DNA from: Novosphingobium album (ex Hu et al. 2023)
GTDB taxonomy: Bacteria; Pseudomonadota; Alphaproteobacteria; Sphingomonadales; Sphingomonadaceae
NCBI RefSeq assembly: GCF_022832385.1
Contig: NZ_JALHLE010000019.1
Location: 103,233 to 167,232, forward strand
DNA: 64,000 nucleotides
Reading direction: 5' to 3'
The stretch's first letter is position 1; every line of letters starts with the position of its first letter. Positions 1 to 7,783 of this stretch are shown here, piece by piece. The position numbers were made by a program, and so were the translations under genes. The notes below the pieces were generated by a model. It did not search any database. It was not told where the DNA came from and saw nothing but the letters and a program-made list of their open reading frames with translations.

Positions 1-280
1 TCGAGCAATCGAGGAACAGCGCACCCTTGGGAGCCTTGCCGATCACTTCGCCGGTATAGACCGACTTCACGATCTTGCCGTTGGGCAGCATGGTGACAAC
101 GGCATCCGCTTCAGCGACAGCTTCGGAAACGGTCGAGAACGGCTCGCAGCCCTTTTCCTTCGCCTTGGCCAGCGCATCCTCGGACAGATCGAAAGCGTGA
201 ACCTTGTAGCCGGCTGTCACGAGGTTAGCGGCCATGCCGCCGCCCATGTTGCCAAGGCCGATGAACGCAATCGTCTTCAT
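1..280 (-). CDS. mmsB: 3-hydroxyisobutyrate dehydrogenase (N-terminal part, runs off window)
   Basis: Oxidises 3-hydroxyisobutyrate to methylmalonate semialdehyde with NAD+ in valine catabolism. Only about 93 N-terminal codons are present; the rest lies left of base 1. The protein begins MKTIAFIGLGNMGGGMAANL, the family's NAD-binding GxGxMGxxMAxNL signature, and continues with a TMLPNG segment typical of beta-hydroxyacid dehydrogenases. The ATG is at 280. The gene is last in a minus-strand run with the enoyl-CoA hydratase, 3-hydroxyisobutyryl-CoA hydrolase and acyl-CoA dehydrogenase, the usual alphaproteobacterial valine set. That context separates it from tartronate semialdehyde reductase, a close relative. 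The catalytic lysine region is outside the window. Confidence 0.9.
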   Translation of the reverse strand, partial: MKTIAFIGLGNMGGGMAANLVTAGYKVHAFDLSEDALAKAKEKGCEPFSTVSEAVAEADAVVTMLPNGKIVKSVYTGEVIGKAPKGALFLDCS

Positions 281-379
281 GTCATTCTCCCAGAGGTCAT
301 TCGGGTGCGCGGCGCCCGTCTAGGCCGGTTTGCAGGCTGCGGCAGCCCGCCAAAAGACCAGCTGCCGCAAGAGATTCGC

Positions 380-1162
380 TTACTTGCCTTTCCAGACGCC
401 CGGACGCTTCTCGACGAAGGCGGTCATGCCCTCGACCTTGTCTTCGGTCGAAGTGAGAATCTGGAACATGCGGCGTTCGGCCAGCAGGCCCTGATCAAGA
501 GTCGTTTCGAACGCGACATTGACCATTTCCTTGTTGATCATTGTGGCGAGCGGCGGCATCGCGGCGATCTTGGCGGCTGTCTTGAGTGCCTCGTCGAGCA
601 ACTGCTCCGCCGGAACGACACGGCTGACCAGCCCCGAACGCTCGGCTTCCTCGGCGCCCATGTTTCGGCCAGTGAGGCACATGTCCATCGCCTTGGCCTT
701 ACCCACCGCACGGGTCAGGCGCTGCGATCCGCCCATGCCCGGTGCGACTGCCAGCTTGATTTCAGGCTGGCCGAACTGCGCGGTTTCCGACGCGATGATG
801 AAATCCGACATCATCGCCAGCTCGCAACCACCGCCCAGCGCGAAGCCGTTGACCGCTGCGATCCAGGGCTTGCGGGTGCGGCGCACGATATCGGCCTGCC
901 AGCCGGAGAAGAAGTCTTCGGAGAAGAACTCGGCACTCGACTTCTCGACCATTTCCTTGATGTCGGCGCCGGCGGCAAAAGCCTTGTCACCCGAACCGGT
1001 GATGACTGCGCAGCCCTGGCTCTTGTCGGCTTCGAACTTGGCAAAGGCGTCACTCAGCTCGGCCAGAACCGTCGAGTTGAGGGCGTTGAGCGCCTTGGGG
1101 CGGTTGAGCGTGATGAGGGTGACGCCCCCCTTCTGTTCGACCAGGATCGTTTCGTAGCTCAT
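380..1162 (-). CDS. Enoyl-CoA hydratase (crotonase), valine operon
   Basis: A 260-residue crotonase that hydrates 2-enoyl-CoA; from context the substrate is methacrylyl-CoA. Both catalytic glutamates of the family are present, one in the GGGCELAMM segment (about 110-118) and one in FGQPEIKL (about 133-140). The oxyanion-hole segment [11 protein letters not shown] is also intact, so this is a real hydratase. I chose the ATG at 1162, reading [10 protein letters not shown], rather than the ATG at 1174. The former gives a 4-base ATGA overlap with the stop of the upstream hydrolase, which implies translational coupling. The product probably supplies 3-hydroxyisobutyryl-CoA to the neighbouring hydrolase. 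Confidence 0.92.
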   Translation of the reverse strand: MSYETILVEQKGGVTLITLNRPKALNALNSTVLAELSDAFAKFEADKSQGCAVITGSGDKAFAAGADIKEMVEKSSAEFFSEDFFSGWQADIVRRTRKPWIAAVNGFALGGGCELAMMSDFIIASETAQFGQPEIKLAVAPGMGGSQRLTRAVGKAKAMDMCLTGRNMGAEEAERSGLVSRVVPAEQLLDEALKTAAKIAAMPPLATMINKEMVNVAFETTLDQGLLAERRMFQILTSTEDKVEGMTAFVEKRPGVWKGK

Positions 1163-2202
1163 AGGGGCTTCCATTCCTCTTCAGCGGGGAGCGGCGCGAA
1201 AATCGCATCCAGCATCTCGTCCGTCACGCCTTCGGGCGTGGCGGGGTTCCATTTCGGCGCGTTGTCCTTGTCGACGATCACTGCCCGAACGCCCTCGGCG
1301 AAGTCGGGCAGGACAAGGGTGCGGCCGCCAATGCGGTATTCCATCGCCATGTTCTGGGCGAAAGTTTCCAGCTTCATGGATTCGGCCAGCTGGCGCAGCG
1401 AAACCTTGCAGGCCTGCGGGCTCTTGGTGCTCAGCGAAGCCAGTTCCTTGGCAGCCCATTCACTGTCATCGGCATCCAGCGAAGCCAGCACTTCCTCCAG
1501 TGTGTCGAAGGCAAAGTGCTTGCGGATCTGCGCAGCGTATTCGGCGATGTCAGGCTCCGGCGGAGTTGCCGCCAAAGCTGTCAGAACACCCGCGATCTCA
1601 TGCCCGGCGGCGATGCGCTTCTTGGCGTCCCCTAGCGCCTCGCTCGGGAGGTAATGCGTGGCGAGGCCCGCCCACAGGCATTCCTCGCCCTTCAGACGCG
1701 CACCGGTAAGCGCCAGGAACTGGCCCACACGGCCATCGAGGCGCGAAAGGAACCAGCCGCCGCCCACGTCCGGGAAAAGGCCAATTCCGGTTTCGGGCAT
1801 GGCAAAGCGGGTGTGCTCGGTCGCCACACGGTATTTCGCCGGCTGCGAGATGCCGACGCCGCCACCCATGGTGATGCCGTCCATGAAGGCGACCACGGGC
1901 TTTTCATAGGTGAACAGCTGGTTGTTCAGCCGGTACTCGTCATAGAAGAACTTGCGGCCGGAGACGCCGCCGTCTTCCAGCGCGGACTGGCGCAGCAGGT
2001 TGATATCGCCGCCAGAGCAGAAACCGCGTCCCTCCGAATGGTCGATGATAACGACCTTCACTTCGGGATCGGCCGCCCACTCGGTGAGGACTTCAGTCAT
2101 GCCCTGACACATGCCCAGCGTCAGCGCATGGATTGCCTTCGGGCGGTTCAGCGAGATGATGCCTGCGACGCCCTCGCGCCGGATCAGCAGTTCGTCGGTC
2201 AT
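1159..2202 (-). CDS. 3-hydroxyisobutyryl-CoA hydrolase
   Basis: A 347-residue crotonase-fold thioesterase that releases 3-hydroxyisobutyrate from its CoA ester. It carries the family segments GFCSGGDIN (about 61-69), [14 protein letters not shown] (about 107-120) and [23 protein letters not shown]. The [13 protein letters not shown] block and the roughly 350-residue length separate HIBCH hydrolases from ordinary hydratases of about 260 residues. The start ATG at 2202 overlaps the upstream TAA as TAATG, and the stop overlaps the next start as ATGA, so three genes appear translationally coupled. The order matches valine catabolism. Confidence 0.92.
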   Translation of the reverse strand: MTDELLIRREGVAGIISLNRPKAIHALTLGMCQGMTEVLTEWAADPEVKVVIIDHSEGRGFCSGGDINLLRQSALEDGGVSGRKFFYDEYRLNNQLFTYEKPVVAFMDGITMGGGVGISQPAKYRVATEHTRFAMPETGIGLFPDVGGGWFLSRLDGRVGQFLALTGARLKGEECLWAGLATHYLPSEALGDAKKRIAAGHEIAGVLTALAATPPEPDIAEYAAQIRKHFAFDTLEEVLASLDADDSEWAAKELASLSTKSPQACKVSLRQLAESMKLETFAQNMAMEYRIGGRTLVLPDFAEGVRAVIVDKDNAPKWNPATPEGVTDEMLDAIFAPLPAEEEWKPL

Positions 2203-3344
2203 TACTTGAGCAGGTCCCTGCCAATGATCATGCGCATCACCTCGTTGGTACCCTCAAGGATACGATGCACGCGCAGATCGCGCCAGAAACGCTCGATCGG
2301 ATAGTCCTTGAGGTAACCATAGCCGCCGAACATCTGCAGCGCACGGTCGACCACCGATGAGCCGGTGTCGCTGGCCATCATCTTGGCCATGGCGGCAAAG
2401 CGAGTCTTGTCTGGTGCCTTGCTGGTGACCTTGTCCGCGGCGATGTAGAGCAGCGCACGCGCCGCCTCGAGTTCGGCAGCCATCTCCGCGAGACGAAACT
2501 GGGTGTTCTGGAACTCGGCGATCGGCTGGTCGAACTGCTTGCGATCCTTCACATACTGGATCGCCTCGTCGAGGCAGCGCTGCGCGCCGCCCAGCGAGCA
2601 GGCGCCGATGTTGAGGCGGCCGCCGTCGAGGCCGGCCATGGCGAACTTGAAGCCATCACCTTCGGCACCGATACGGTTTTCGACCGGCACCCGGCAATCC
2701 TCGAAAATCACCTGCGCGGTGGGCGAGCTGTTCCAGCCCAGCTTCTTCTCGGGCGCACCGAACGACAGGCCAAGCGTGCCCTTCTCCACCACGAAAGCCG
2801 AAACGCCGCGCGACTTGTGCTCGCCAGTGCGCGCCATGACGACATAGACATCGTTGTAGCCGCCGCCCGAGATGAACTGCTTGGTGCCGTTCAGCACGTA
2901 GTGATCGCCATCCAGCTTCGCGCTGGTCTTGAGCGCTGCCGCGTCCGAACCCGAGCCGGGCTCGGTCAGGCAATAGGAGCCGATCTTCTCCATCGTCACC
3001 AGATCGGGAAGATAGCGGTCCTTCAGCTGCTGATCGGCGAAAGTGTCGATCATCCAGGCGACCATGTTGTGGATCGAGATATAGGCGCTGGTGGAAGGAC
3101 AGCCGTAGCTCATGGCTTCCATGATCAGCGCGGCATCAAGACGGCCAAGACCGATCCCGCCATTCTCCTCGGAGACATAGATCGCACCGAAGCCCAGCTC
3201 GCCTGCGGCCTTCCACACATCGACCGGATAGTGGTGCTTTTCGTCCCACTCGGCCGCGAACGGCGTGATCATGTCTGCGGTGAATTTGCGCGCGGTCTCC
3301 TGGATCGCGATCTGATCGTCGGTAAGCCCGAACTGTTGTGTCAT
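2202..3344 (-). CDS. Acyl-CoA dehydrogenase, probably isobutyryl-CoA dehydrogenase
   Basis: A 380-residue FAD enzyme that forms methacrylyl-CoA from isobutyryl-CoA and passes electrons to ETF. It has the signatures CLTEPGSGSDAAALKT and QMFGGYGYLKDYPIERFWRDLRV (quoted in part). The catalytic glutamate is in ILEGTNEVMR near residue 364, the usual short-chain dehydrogenase position. The start is the ATG at 3344, reading MTQQFGLTDDQ. The open frame continues another 80 codons upstream but that stretch has no family similarity and overlaps the next gene. It sits directly before the hydrolase (TAATG overlap). Isobutyryl specificity is inferred from the operon; 2-methylbutyryl-CoA is also possible. 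Confidence 0.9.
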   Translation of the reverse strand: MTQQFGLTDDQIAIQETARKFTADMITPFAAEWDEKHHYPVDVWKAAGELGFGAIYVSEENGGIGLGRLDAALIMEAMSYGCPSTSAYISIHNMVAWMIDTFADQQLKDRYLPDLVTMEKIGSYCLTEPGSGSDAAALKTSAKLDGDHYVLNGTKQFISGGGYNDVYVVMARTGEHKSRGVSAFVVEKGTLGLSFGAPEKKLGWNSSPTAQVIFEDCRVPVENRIGAEGDGFKFAMAGLDGGRLNIGACSLGGAQRCLDEAIQYVKDRKQFDQPIAEFQNTQFRLAEMAAELEAARALLYIAADKVTSKAPDKTRFAAMAKMMASDTGSSVVDRALQMFGGYGYLKDYPIERFWRDLRVHRILEGTNEVMRMIIGRDLLK

Positions 3345-3391
3345 TCCCGTTTCATCCCCGTTTTCAGACGGCCCGCTCCGCCGGCTTGTGC

Positions 3392-3721
3392 TCAGCCGCA
3401 AGCGATACGCGTGATAGCCATTGTGTCGTCGTAGTCGACCGTGAGCCTTCCGGGCCGGAATTCCGCCGTCACGATCGTTCGCGGCGGAACCCAGCGCAGC
3501 GACCGTGCTCCGGTCAACCGCATAAGCTCCACGCCGCTCGCAGTGCTGGCCATGGCACCGATAAACCTTTGCGCCGCCACTGCATCGCATCTCTGCGAAG
3601 GACGAAGCGACGCAGCGTCATTACCGGCAACGCAGCCTGCCAGTACCGTGCCAGCCGCGCCCAAGGCCGCAAATGCGGCTATGGGCGCTCCGTTCCGGGT
3701 GACAGGCTGACAGCCTTTCAT
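3392..3721 (-). CDS. Small lipoprotein with peptidase inhibitor I78-like domain
   Basis: A 109-residue protein with an N-terminal hydrophobic segment ending in LAGC (cysteine near residue 30), a lipobox for lipoprotein processing. After it comes a domain resembling the I78 (potato-inhibitor-like) family: a CDAVAAQRFIG start, an SGARSLRWVPP core and the terminal block RLTVDYDDTMAITRIACG. Such proteins are thought to inhibit serine peptidases in the periplasm. It lies between the aldehyde dehydrogenase (16-base gap) and the acyl-CoA dehydrogenase (47-base gap), all on the minus strand, so it probably shares their transcript. There is no obvious metabolic reason for that placement. The family call is from remembered motifs. 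Confidence 0.7.
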   Translation of the reverse strand: MKGCQPVTRNGAPIAAFAALGAAGTVLAGCVAGNDAASLRPSQRCDAVAAQRFIGAMASTASGVELMRLTGARSLRWVPPRTIVTAEFRPGRLTVDYDDTMAITRIACG

Positions 3722-3736
3722 CGCACCGGCCCGATA

Positions 3737-5161
3737 TCAGCCGACCAGTTCGATGATGTCCTTGCCGAACAGGTCCTCGTCGGAAGGCAGGACCTTGAGT
3801 TCGGGCAGCGGCTTGGAGACCCAGGTCTCGTTGATCAGGTCGCGCCAGGTGACGTTGTTGTTCGTCGCGTTGCCGCCCCACGAACCGCAACCCAGCGAGA
3901 AGGTCTGGCGCATGCCGTTCCACAGGTTGCCCGAGTTCGAGGCCGACTGCGGCTGGTTGACCATCACGCGGCTGGTCTTGGTGTGCATGGCCAGCTTCAT
4001 GATGTTCTCGTCGGACTGCGAGTAGATGCCGCAGGAGTGGCCCTGGCCCTGGTAGGCCTGGATCGCATTGGTCAGCTCGATCGCCTCGTCCAGATCCTTG
4101 GCGCGGTAAAGCGCCATGGTCACGGTCATCTTCTCGCCCGAGAACGGGTGCTCCTTGCCGTGACCGGTTTCGGGAACGATGAAGAAGTTGGTGCCTTCGG
4201 GGATCGTAAAGCCGGCATAGTCGGCGATGAACTGCGGCGACTGGGCAACGACCTTGGCGTTGATGTGCTCGCCATCTTCCCAGATCGCGTTCTGCAGCTT
4301 GGTCTTGTCCTCACCGGTGATGATGAAGCCGCCCTTTTCCTGCAGCTTGCCCAGCATCTTGTCATAGATCGCGTCGAGCAGAATCACGGCGTTGTCGGAC
4401 GAGCACGAGGCAGCATAGTCCAGCGTCTTCGACAGCAGGATCTTGGCAGCTGCGTCGTCGAGGTCCGCGGTATCATCGACGGTGATGACCGCATTGCCCA
4501 CGCCCACGCCGAGAGCCGGAGTGCCCGACGAATAAGCCGCTTTCACCATCGGCGTGCCGCCAGTGGCGAGAATGCGGTCGCACTGCTTCATGACTTCGTT
4601 GGTCTTCTCGACCGAGGGCTGCTCGATCGGAATCACGAGATCGGCAGGCGCGCCCATCTTCACCAGCGCTTCTCGCATCAGGTTGCAGATCTTGGCGTTG
4701 ACGAACTTGGCGCGCGGGTGCGGGCAGATGATGATCGAGTTGCGGCCCTTCACGGCGCTGATCGCCTTGATGACCGGGGTCGCCTCGGGGTTGGTTGAGG
4801 GCGAGAGCGCACCGATCACACCCACCGGCTTGGCGATCTTCACGAGGTTGCGCGCACGGTCTTCCTCGATCACGCCCACCGACTTGTCATGGATGATGTC
4901 CATCAGCGTGGCGCGGGTCTTGATCGAGATCTTCTTGAACTTGCCCTCGTAGTTGCCGAGCTGGGTTTCCTCGACAGTCTCACGGGCGATTTCCTCGTCC
5001 ATGCCGGGCTTGCAGACGGCATAGACCATGCCCTTGATCCAGGTATCAACCTGTTCCTGTGTTGCATTCTCGATCTGCTGCTGCGCGGCGCGCGAGCGGG
5101 CAACGAGCTCGGCAACTTCAGCCGCAACGGGGGTTTCTGCTACGAGTTCTGCGGTGGCCAT
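3737..5161 (-). CDS. CoA-acylating aldehyde dehydrogenase (SauS/SucD/EutE-like)
   Basis: A 474-residue aldehyde dehydrogenase superfamily member. The cysteine region reads KTLDYAASCSSDNAVIL (about 233-249), as in acylating enzymes such as sulfoacetaldehyde or succinate semialdehyde dehydrogenase, rather than GQRCMA as in MmsA. The glutamate of non-acylating enzymes is not evident. Other family blocks are IGALSPSTNPEATPV and RVMVNQPQSASNSGN. Two ATGs compete: 5161 (MATAELV) has an AAGGGA ribosome site about 8 bases upstream, while at 5167 the spacing is too short, so I chose 5161. It is first in the valine operon. The substrate is unknown; it may convert a semialdehyde to its acyl-CoA. Confidence 0.82.
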   Translation of the reverse strand: MATAELVAETPVAAEVAELVARSRAAQQQIENATQEQVDTWIKGMVYAVCKPGMDEEIARETVEETQLGNYEGKFKKISIKTRATLMDIIHDKSVGVIEEDRARNLVKIAKPVGVIGALSPSTNPEATPVIKAISAVKGRNSIIICPHPRAKFVNAKICNLMREALVKMGAPADLVIPIEQPSVEKTNEVMKQCDRILATGGTPMVKAAYSSGTPALGVGVGNAVITVDDTADLDDAAAKILLSKTLDYAASCSSDNAVILLDAIYDKMLGKLQEKGGFIITGEDKTKLQNAIWEDGEHINAKVVAQSPQFIADYAGFTIPEGTNFFIVPETGHGKEHPFSGEKMTVTMALYRAKDLDEAIELTNAIQAYQGQGHSCGIYSQSDENIMKLAMHTKTSRVMVNQPQSASNSGNLWNGMRQTFSLGCGSWGGNATNNNVTWRDLINETWVSKPLPELKVLPSDEDLFGKDIIELVG

Positions 5162-5324
5162 GTCCATGTTCCCTTGGCATTCCGGCGCCCCGGAATGGCG
5201 GGTCGCCGCGGTTTCTCCAGAATTCCAGTCGGCCGGCAGCAGTGCCCCGGACGATACCGTACACCCCAGACCCCTGCACTTTTGGCCGCCCGATGGCAAG
5301 CCGTTTAAGCGAGCGATTAAATTG

Positions 5325-5348
5325 CCTCCACCTGCAATTAAGTGGAGG
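5325..5348. promoter_or_regulatory. Inverted repeat upstream of the aldehyde dehydrogenase operon
   Basis: CCTCCAC (5325-5331) and GTGGAGG (5342-5348) form a perfect 7-bp inverted repeat around a 10-base AT-rich centre. Beyond it are TTG and CAA with a 2-base bulge. It lies 164 bases before the aldehyde dehydrogenase start and 221 bases before the divergent flavin reductase start. The 5162-5568 gap contains no gene that I can support. It could be a repressor operator for either operon. Confidence 0.35.
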
Positions 5349-5568
5349 TGCAAACGCCCGGTTCACCGGGCCTGTGTTGTGCTGCCCTCACGACTCCTCT
5401 TGCTCCCGGCGCCCTAAACCGGCAGGAAGCCGCAACGATATCGTGGTGGCGCACTCGTTCGGATATGCGGTGTATATTTCACCATTACGAATCGCGATGA
5501 GTTGCTTTAACCGGTACTTGCCGCCCGTAGGCCGCGCGAGTCGAAACCTGTCGGGGAGACTATTGCAC

Positions 5569-6060
5569 GTGAGTGAAGCCACTATCGATCCGGCCGCCTT
5601 CCGCAAAGTTCTGGGCAGCTACCCTACCGGCGTTTGCGTCATCACCGCACTCGACGGGGAAAAGCCTGCTGGCATGGTCGTTGGCACCTTCACCTCGGTC
5701 TCGCTCGATCCGCCGCTGGTCGGCTTCTTTCCGGACAAGTCCTCCTCATCCTGGCCGCTGATCGAAAAGGCCGGGCACTTCTGCGTGAACGTGATGGGCA
5801 GCGACCAGCAGGACGTGTGCCGTTCGGTTTCGGCCAAGGGCGATCAGAAGTTCGTCGGCGTCGAATATGTGATCTCGGACCACAACCTGCCGATCATCGG
5901 CAACTCGATCGCCTGCATCGAATGCAAGCTCTACTCGGTGACCGAAGCGGGCGACCACTGGTTCGTTCTCGGTCAGGTCCTGCGCATGGAAACCGTGCGC
6001 GAAGACGACCCAATGCTGTTCCACCGCGGCCGCTACGGCGGCTTCGCCGAACGCATGTGA
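5569..6060 (+). CDS. Flavin reductase-like domain protein
   Basis: A 163-residue FMN/FAD-binding protein of the flavin reductase-like family (HpaC or NTA monooxygenase component B type). These reduce flavin with NAD(P)H for a partner monooxygenase or similar oxidoreductase. It shows FRKVLGSYPTGVCVITA (about 9-25), then TFTSVSLDPPLVGFF and HFCVNVMGSDQQDV, all typical flavin-contact blocks. The start is a GTG at 5569 (VSEATIDPAAF), with GGGGAG centred about 14 bases upstream; no ATG fits. It is followed by an SDR gene 103 bases downstream. A partner could be the luciferase-like enzyme at 19087, but that is a guess. Confidence 0.85.
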   Translation: MSEATIDPAAFRKVLGSYPTGVCVITALDGEKPAGMVVGTFTSVSLDPPLVGFFPDKSSSSWPLIEKAGHFCVNVMGSDQQDVCRSVSAKGDQKFVGVEYVISDHNLPIIGNSIACIECKLYSVTEAGDHWFVLGQVLRMETVREDDPMLFHRGRYGGFAERM

Positions 6061-6163
6061 GCCATCGCCAGCGCAACATCGCCAAGGCGGCTTGACTTCG
6101 AGGTGAGCGATACTGCTCAGGTGTTCAGCATCTGACGCATTCACTTCGGGAGAGAGCTTCCAC

Positions 6164-6931
6164 ATGACACGTTCCCTCAACGGCCGCGTAGCGGTTATCA
6201 CCGGCGCCGGCTCGGGCATGGGCCGCTCGATGGCCCTGCGCCTTGCTGAAGATGACGCCAGGATTGCTATCTGGGATATCAATGGCGCGGGCGCAGAGGA
6301 AACTGCTCAGATGGTGCGCGATGCCGGTGGCACCGCGATCGCCATCGAAGCCGACTGCTCCGACAAAACTATGATCAAGGCCGCCGCTGACCGGACCCGC
6401 GCCGAACTCGGCAAAGTCGCCATTCTCATCAACAACGCCGGAATCGCGCCGTTCACCCCGTTCCTCGAAATCACCGAGGAACTGCTGGAGCGCGTGCTGC
6501 GCGTCAACCTGATGGGGCCGTTCTTCGTCACCCAGGAATGCGTACCCGACATGATCGAGGCCAAGTGGGGCCGGATCATCAACATCACGTCCTCCTCGGT
6601 CCAGTCAGGCTCGGCCCTGCAGACGCACTACACGAGTTCCAAGGGTGGCATGTTGGGCTTCACCAAGTGCCTGGCCATGGCGCTGGGCGAACATGGCATC
6701 ACCGCGAACATGATCCCGCCGGGCTCCATCGACACCCCGATGCTGCGCGCCGCCGAGATCATGCAGAAGCCGGGCGCGATAGAGGCCTATGGCAAGGCTC
6801 TGCCCGTCGGCCGTATCGGCACCGGCGAGGACATCGCAGCCGCAGCCGCCTTCCTCGCTTCGGAAGAAGGCGGCTACATGACAGGCCAGACCATCAGCGT
6901 GAACGGCGGCCGCTACATGGGCTCTGCCTGA
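6164..6931 (+). CDS. SDR family oxidoreductase
   Basis: A 255-residue classical short-chain dehydrogenase. Visible motifs are the nucleotide-binding TGAGSGMG (about 14-21), NNAG (about 92-95), the catalytic serine in NITSSS (about 143-148), and Y-x-x-x-K in HYTSSKGG (about 157-164). The C-terminal MTGQTISVNGG block is also typical. A GGGAGAG ribosome site precedes the ATG at 6164. Such enzymes oxidise hydroxyls or reduce ketones with NAD(P)H. The context of flavin reductase upstream and hydrolase downstream suggests a role in the catabolic region. The substrate cannot be read from sequence. Confidence 0.88.
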   Translation: MTRSLNGRVAVITGAGSGMGRSMALRLAEDDARIAIWDINGAGAEETAQMVRDAGGTAIAIEADCSDKTMIKAAADRTRAELGKVAILINNAGIAPFTPFLEITEELLERVLRVNLMGPFFVTQECVPDMIEAKWGRIINITSSSVQSGSALQTHYTSSKGGMLGFTKCLAMALGEHGITANMIPPGSIDTPMLRAAEIMQKPGAIEAYGKALPVGRIGTGEDIAAAAAFLASEEGGYMTGQTISVNGGRYMGSA

Positions 6932-6983
6932 CCTCTGTCAAAACGATACGCCAACCCTTGCAGCATGCCGGGGCAGCGCTACC

Positions 6984-7009
6984 AAGGGGCGGTCATGACC
7001 GCCCCTTTT
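6984..7009 (+). terminator. Perfect palindrome with T-run overlapping a start codon
   Basis: AAGGGGCGGTCA followed by its exact reverse complement forms a 24-bp perfect palindrome at 6984-7007. As RNA it would make a GC-rich hairpin with a TCATGA loop followed by a short U run, like an intrinsic terminator for the SDR gene. The loop contains the ATG (6995) of the following alpha/beta hydrolase and the stem contains its ribosome site, so it may also or instead limit translation of that gene. Confidence 0.6.
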
Positions 7010-7783
7010 CGTATCGAGCTCGACAGTGCCACCCTCATCGGGGAACGGCGTGAAGGCAATGGCATACCGCTGGTGCTGGCGCATGGTTTCGGTGGTTCGC
7101 GGCACGACTGGCAACCGCTGATAGACGCCCTTCCCGGGGACCTGCCGCTCATCACCTACGATCAACGCGGCTTCGGCGATTCCACCGGGACACCGGACGT
7201 ACCGTTTTCCCATAGCGACGACCTCCTGGCACTTCTGGACAGTCTCGGCATCGTACGGGTAGACCTCTGCGGCATGTCGCAGGGCGGCGCGATGGCGCTC
7301 AATTTCGCGCTCGATCACCCGGATCGGGTTCGCCGGCTGGTGCTTGTCAGCCCCGGCATGGTCGGCTGGTCATGGTCGGAGGAATGGGTCGGCCAGTGGA
7401 AGCAGGTGGGACGCGCAGCCCGTGCAGGCGATATGGCTGCGGCCCGCGACCTGTGGTGGCAGCACCCGTTTTTCGAACCGACCCGCAAGAGCAGCGCGGC
7501 TGGTCTCCTGCGTGCTTCGATCGATGCCTTCCACGGCCAGCAATGGATCAGGGACGACCAGCAACGCGAACTGCCCGACGTCGACCGGCTGACGGATCTT
7601 GCGGCGCCGACGCTACTACTGACCGGCAGTTTGGATTTTCCCGATTTCCGGCTGATCGCCGAACTGATCGAAGGCGCCGGACAGAGCGTGGCCCGCATCG
7701 ATCATGCCAATGCGGGCCATATGCTCATTCTGGAGATCCCCGGCACGATCGCCGGGGAAATCGTCTCTTTCCTCAGTACTTGA
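6995..7783 (+). CDS. Alpha/beta hydrolase
   Basis: A 262-residue alpha/beta-hydrolase-fold protein. HGFGGSRHDW (about 24-33) is the HG oxyanion region, GMSQGG (about 93-98) is the nucleophile elbow with catalytic serine, TGSLDFPD (about 214-221) probably carries the acid, and NAGHM (about 242-246) gives the catalytic histidine. The ATG at 6995 is preceded by AAGGGGCGG. An upstream ATG at 6965 exists but adds non-conserved residues. Its 3' end overlaps the convergent TonB receptor gene by 11 bases. It may hydrolyse an ester, lactone or C-C bond of a ring-opened intermediate. No dienelactone or meta-cleavage signature is distinctive enough to name it. Confidence 0.85.
   Translation: MTAPFRIELDSATLIGERREGNGIPLVLAHGFGGSRHDWQPLIDALPGDLPLITYDQRGFGDSTGTPDVPFSHSDDLLALLDSLGIVRVDLCGMSQGGAMALNFALDHPDRVRRLVLVSPGMVGWSWSEEWVGQWKQVGRAARAGDMAAARDLWWQHPFFEPTRKSSAAGLLRASIDAFHGQQWIRDDQQRELPDVDRLTDLAAPTLLLTGSLDFPDFRLIAELIEGAGQSVARIDHANAGHMLILEIPGTIAGEIVSFLST

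Noticed and set aside
3338..4798. Plus-strand open frame of 486 codons
   Set aside because: Antisense to the aldehyde dehydrogenase and the I78-like gene, which have clear family motifs.
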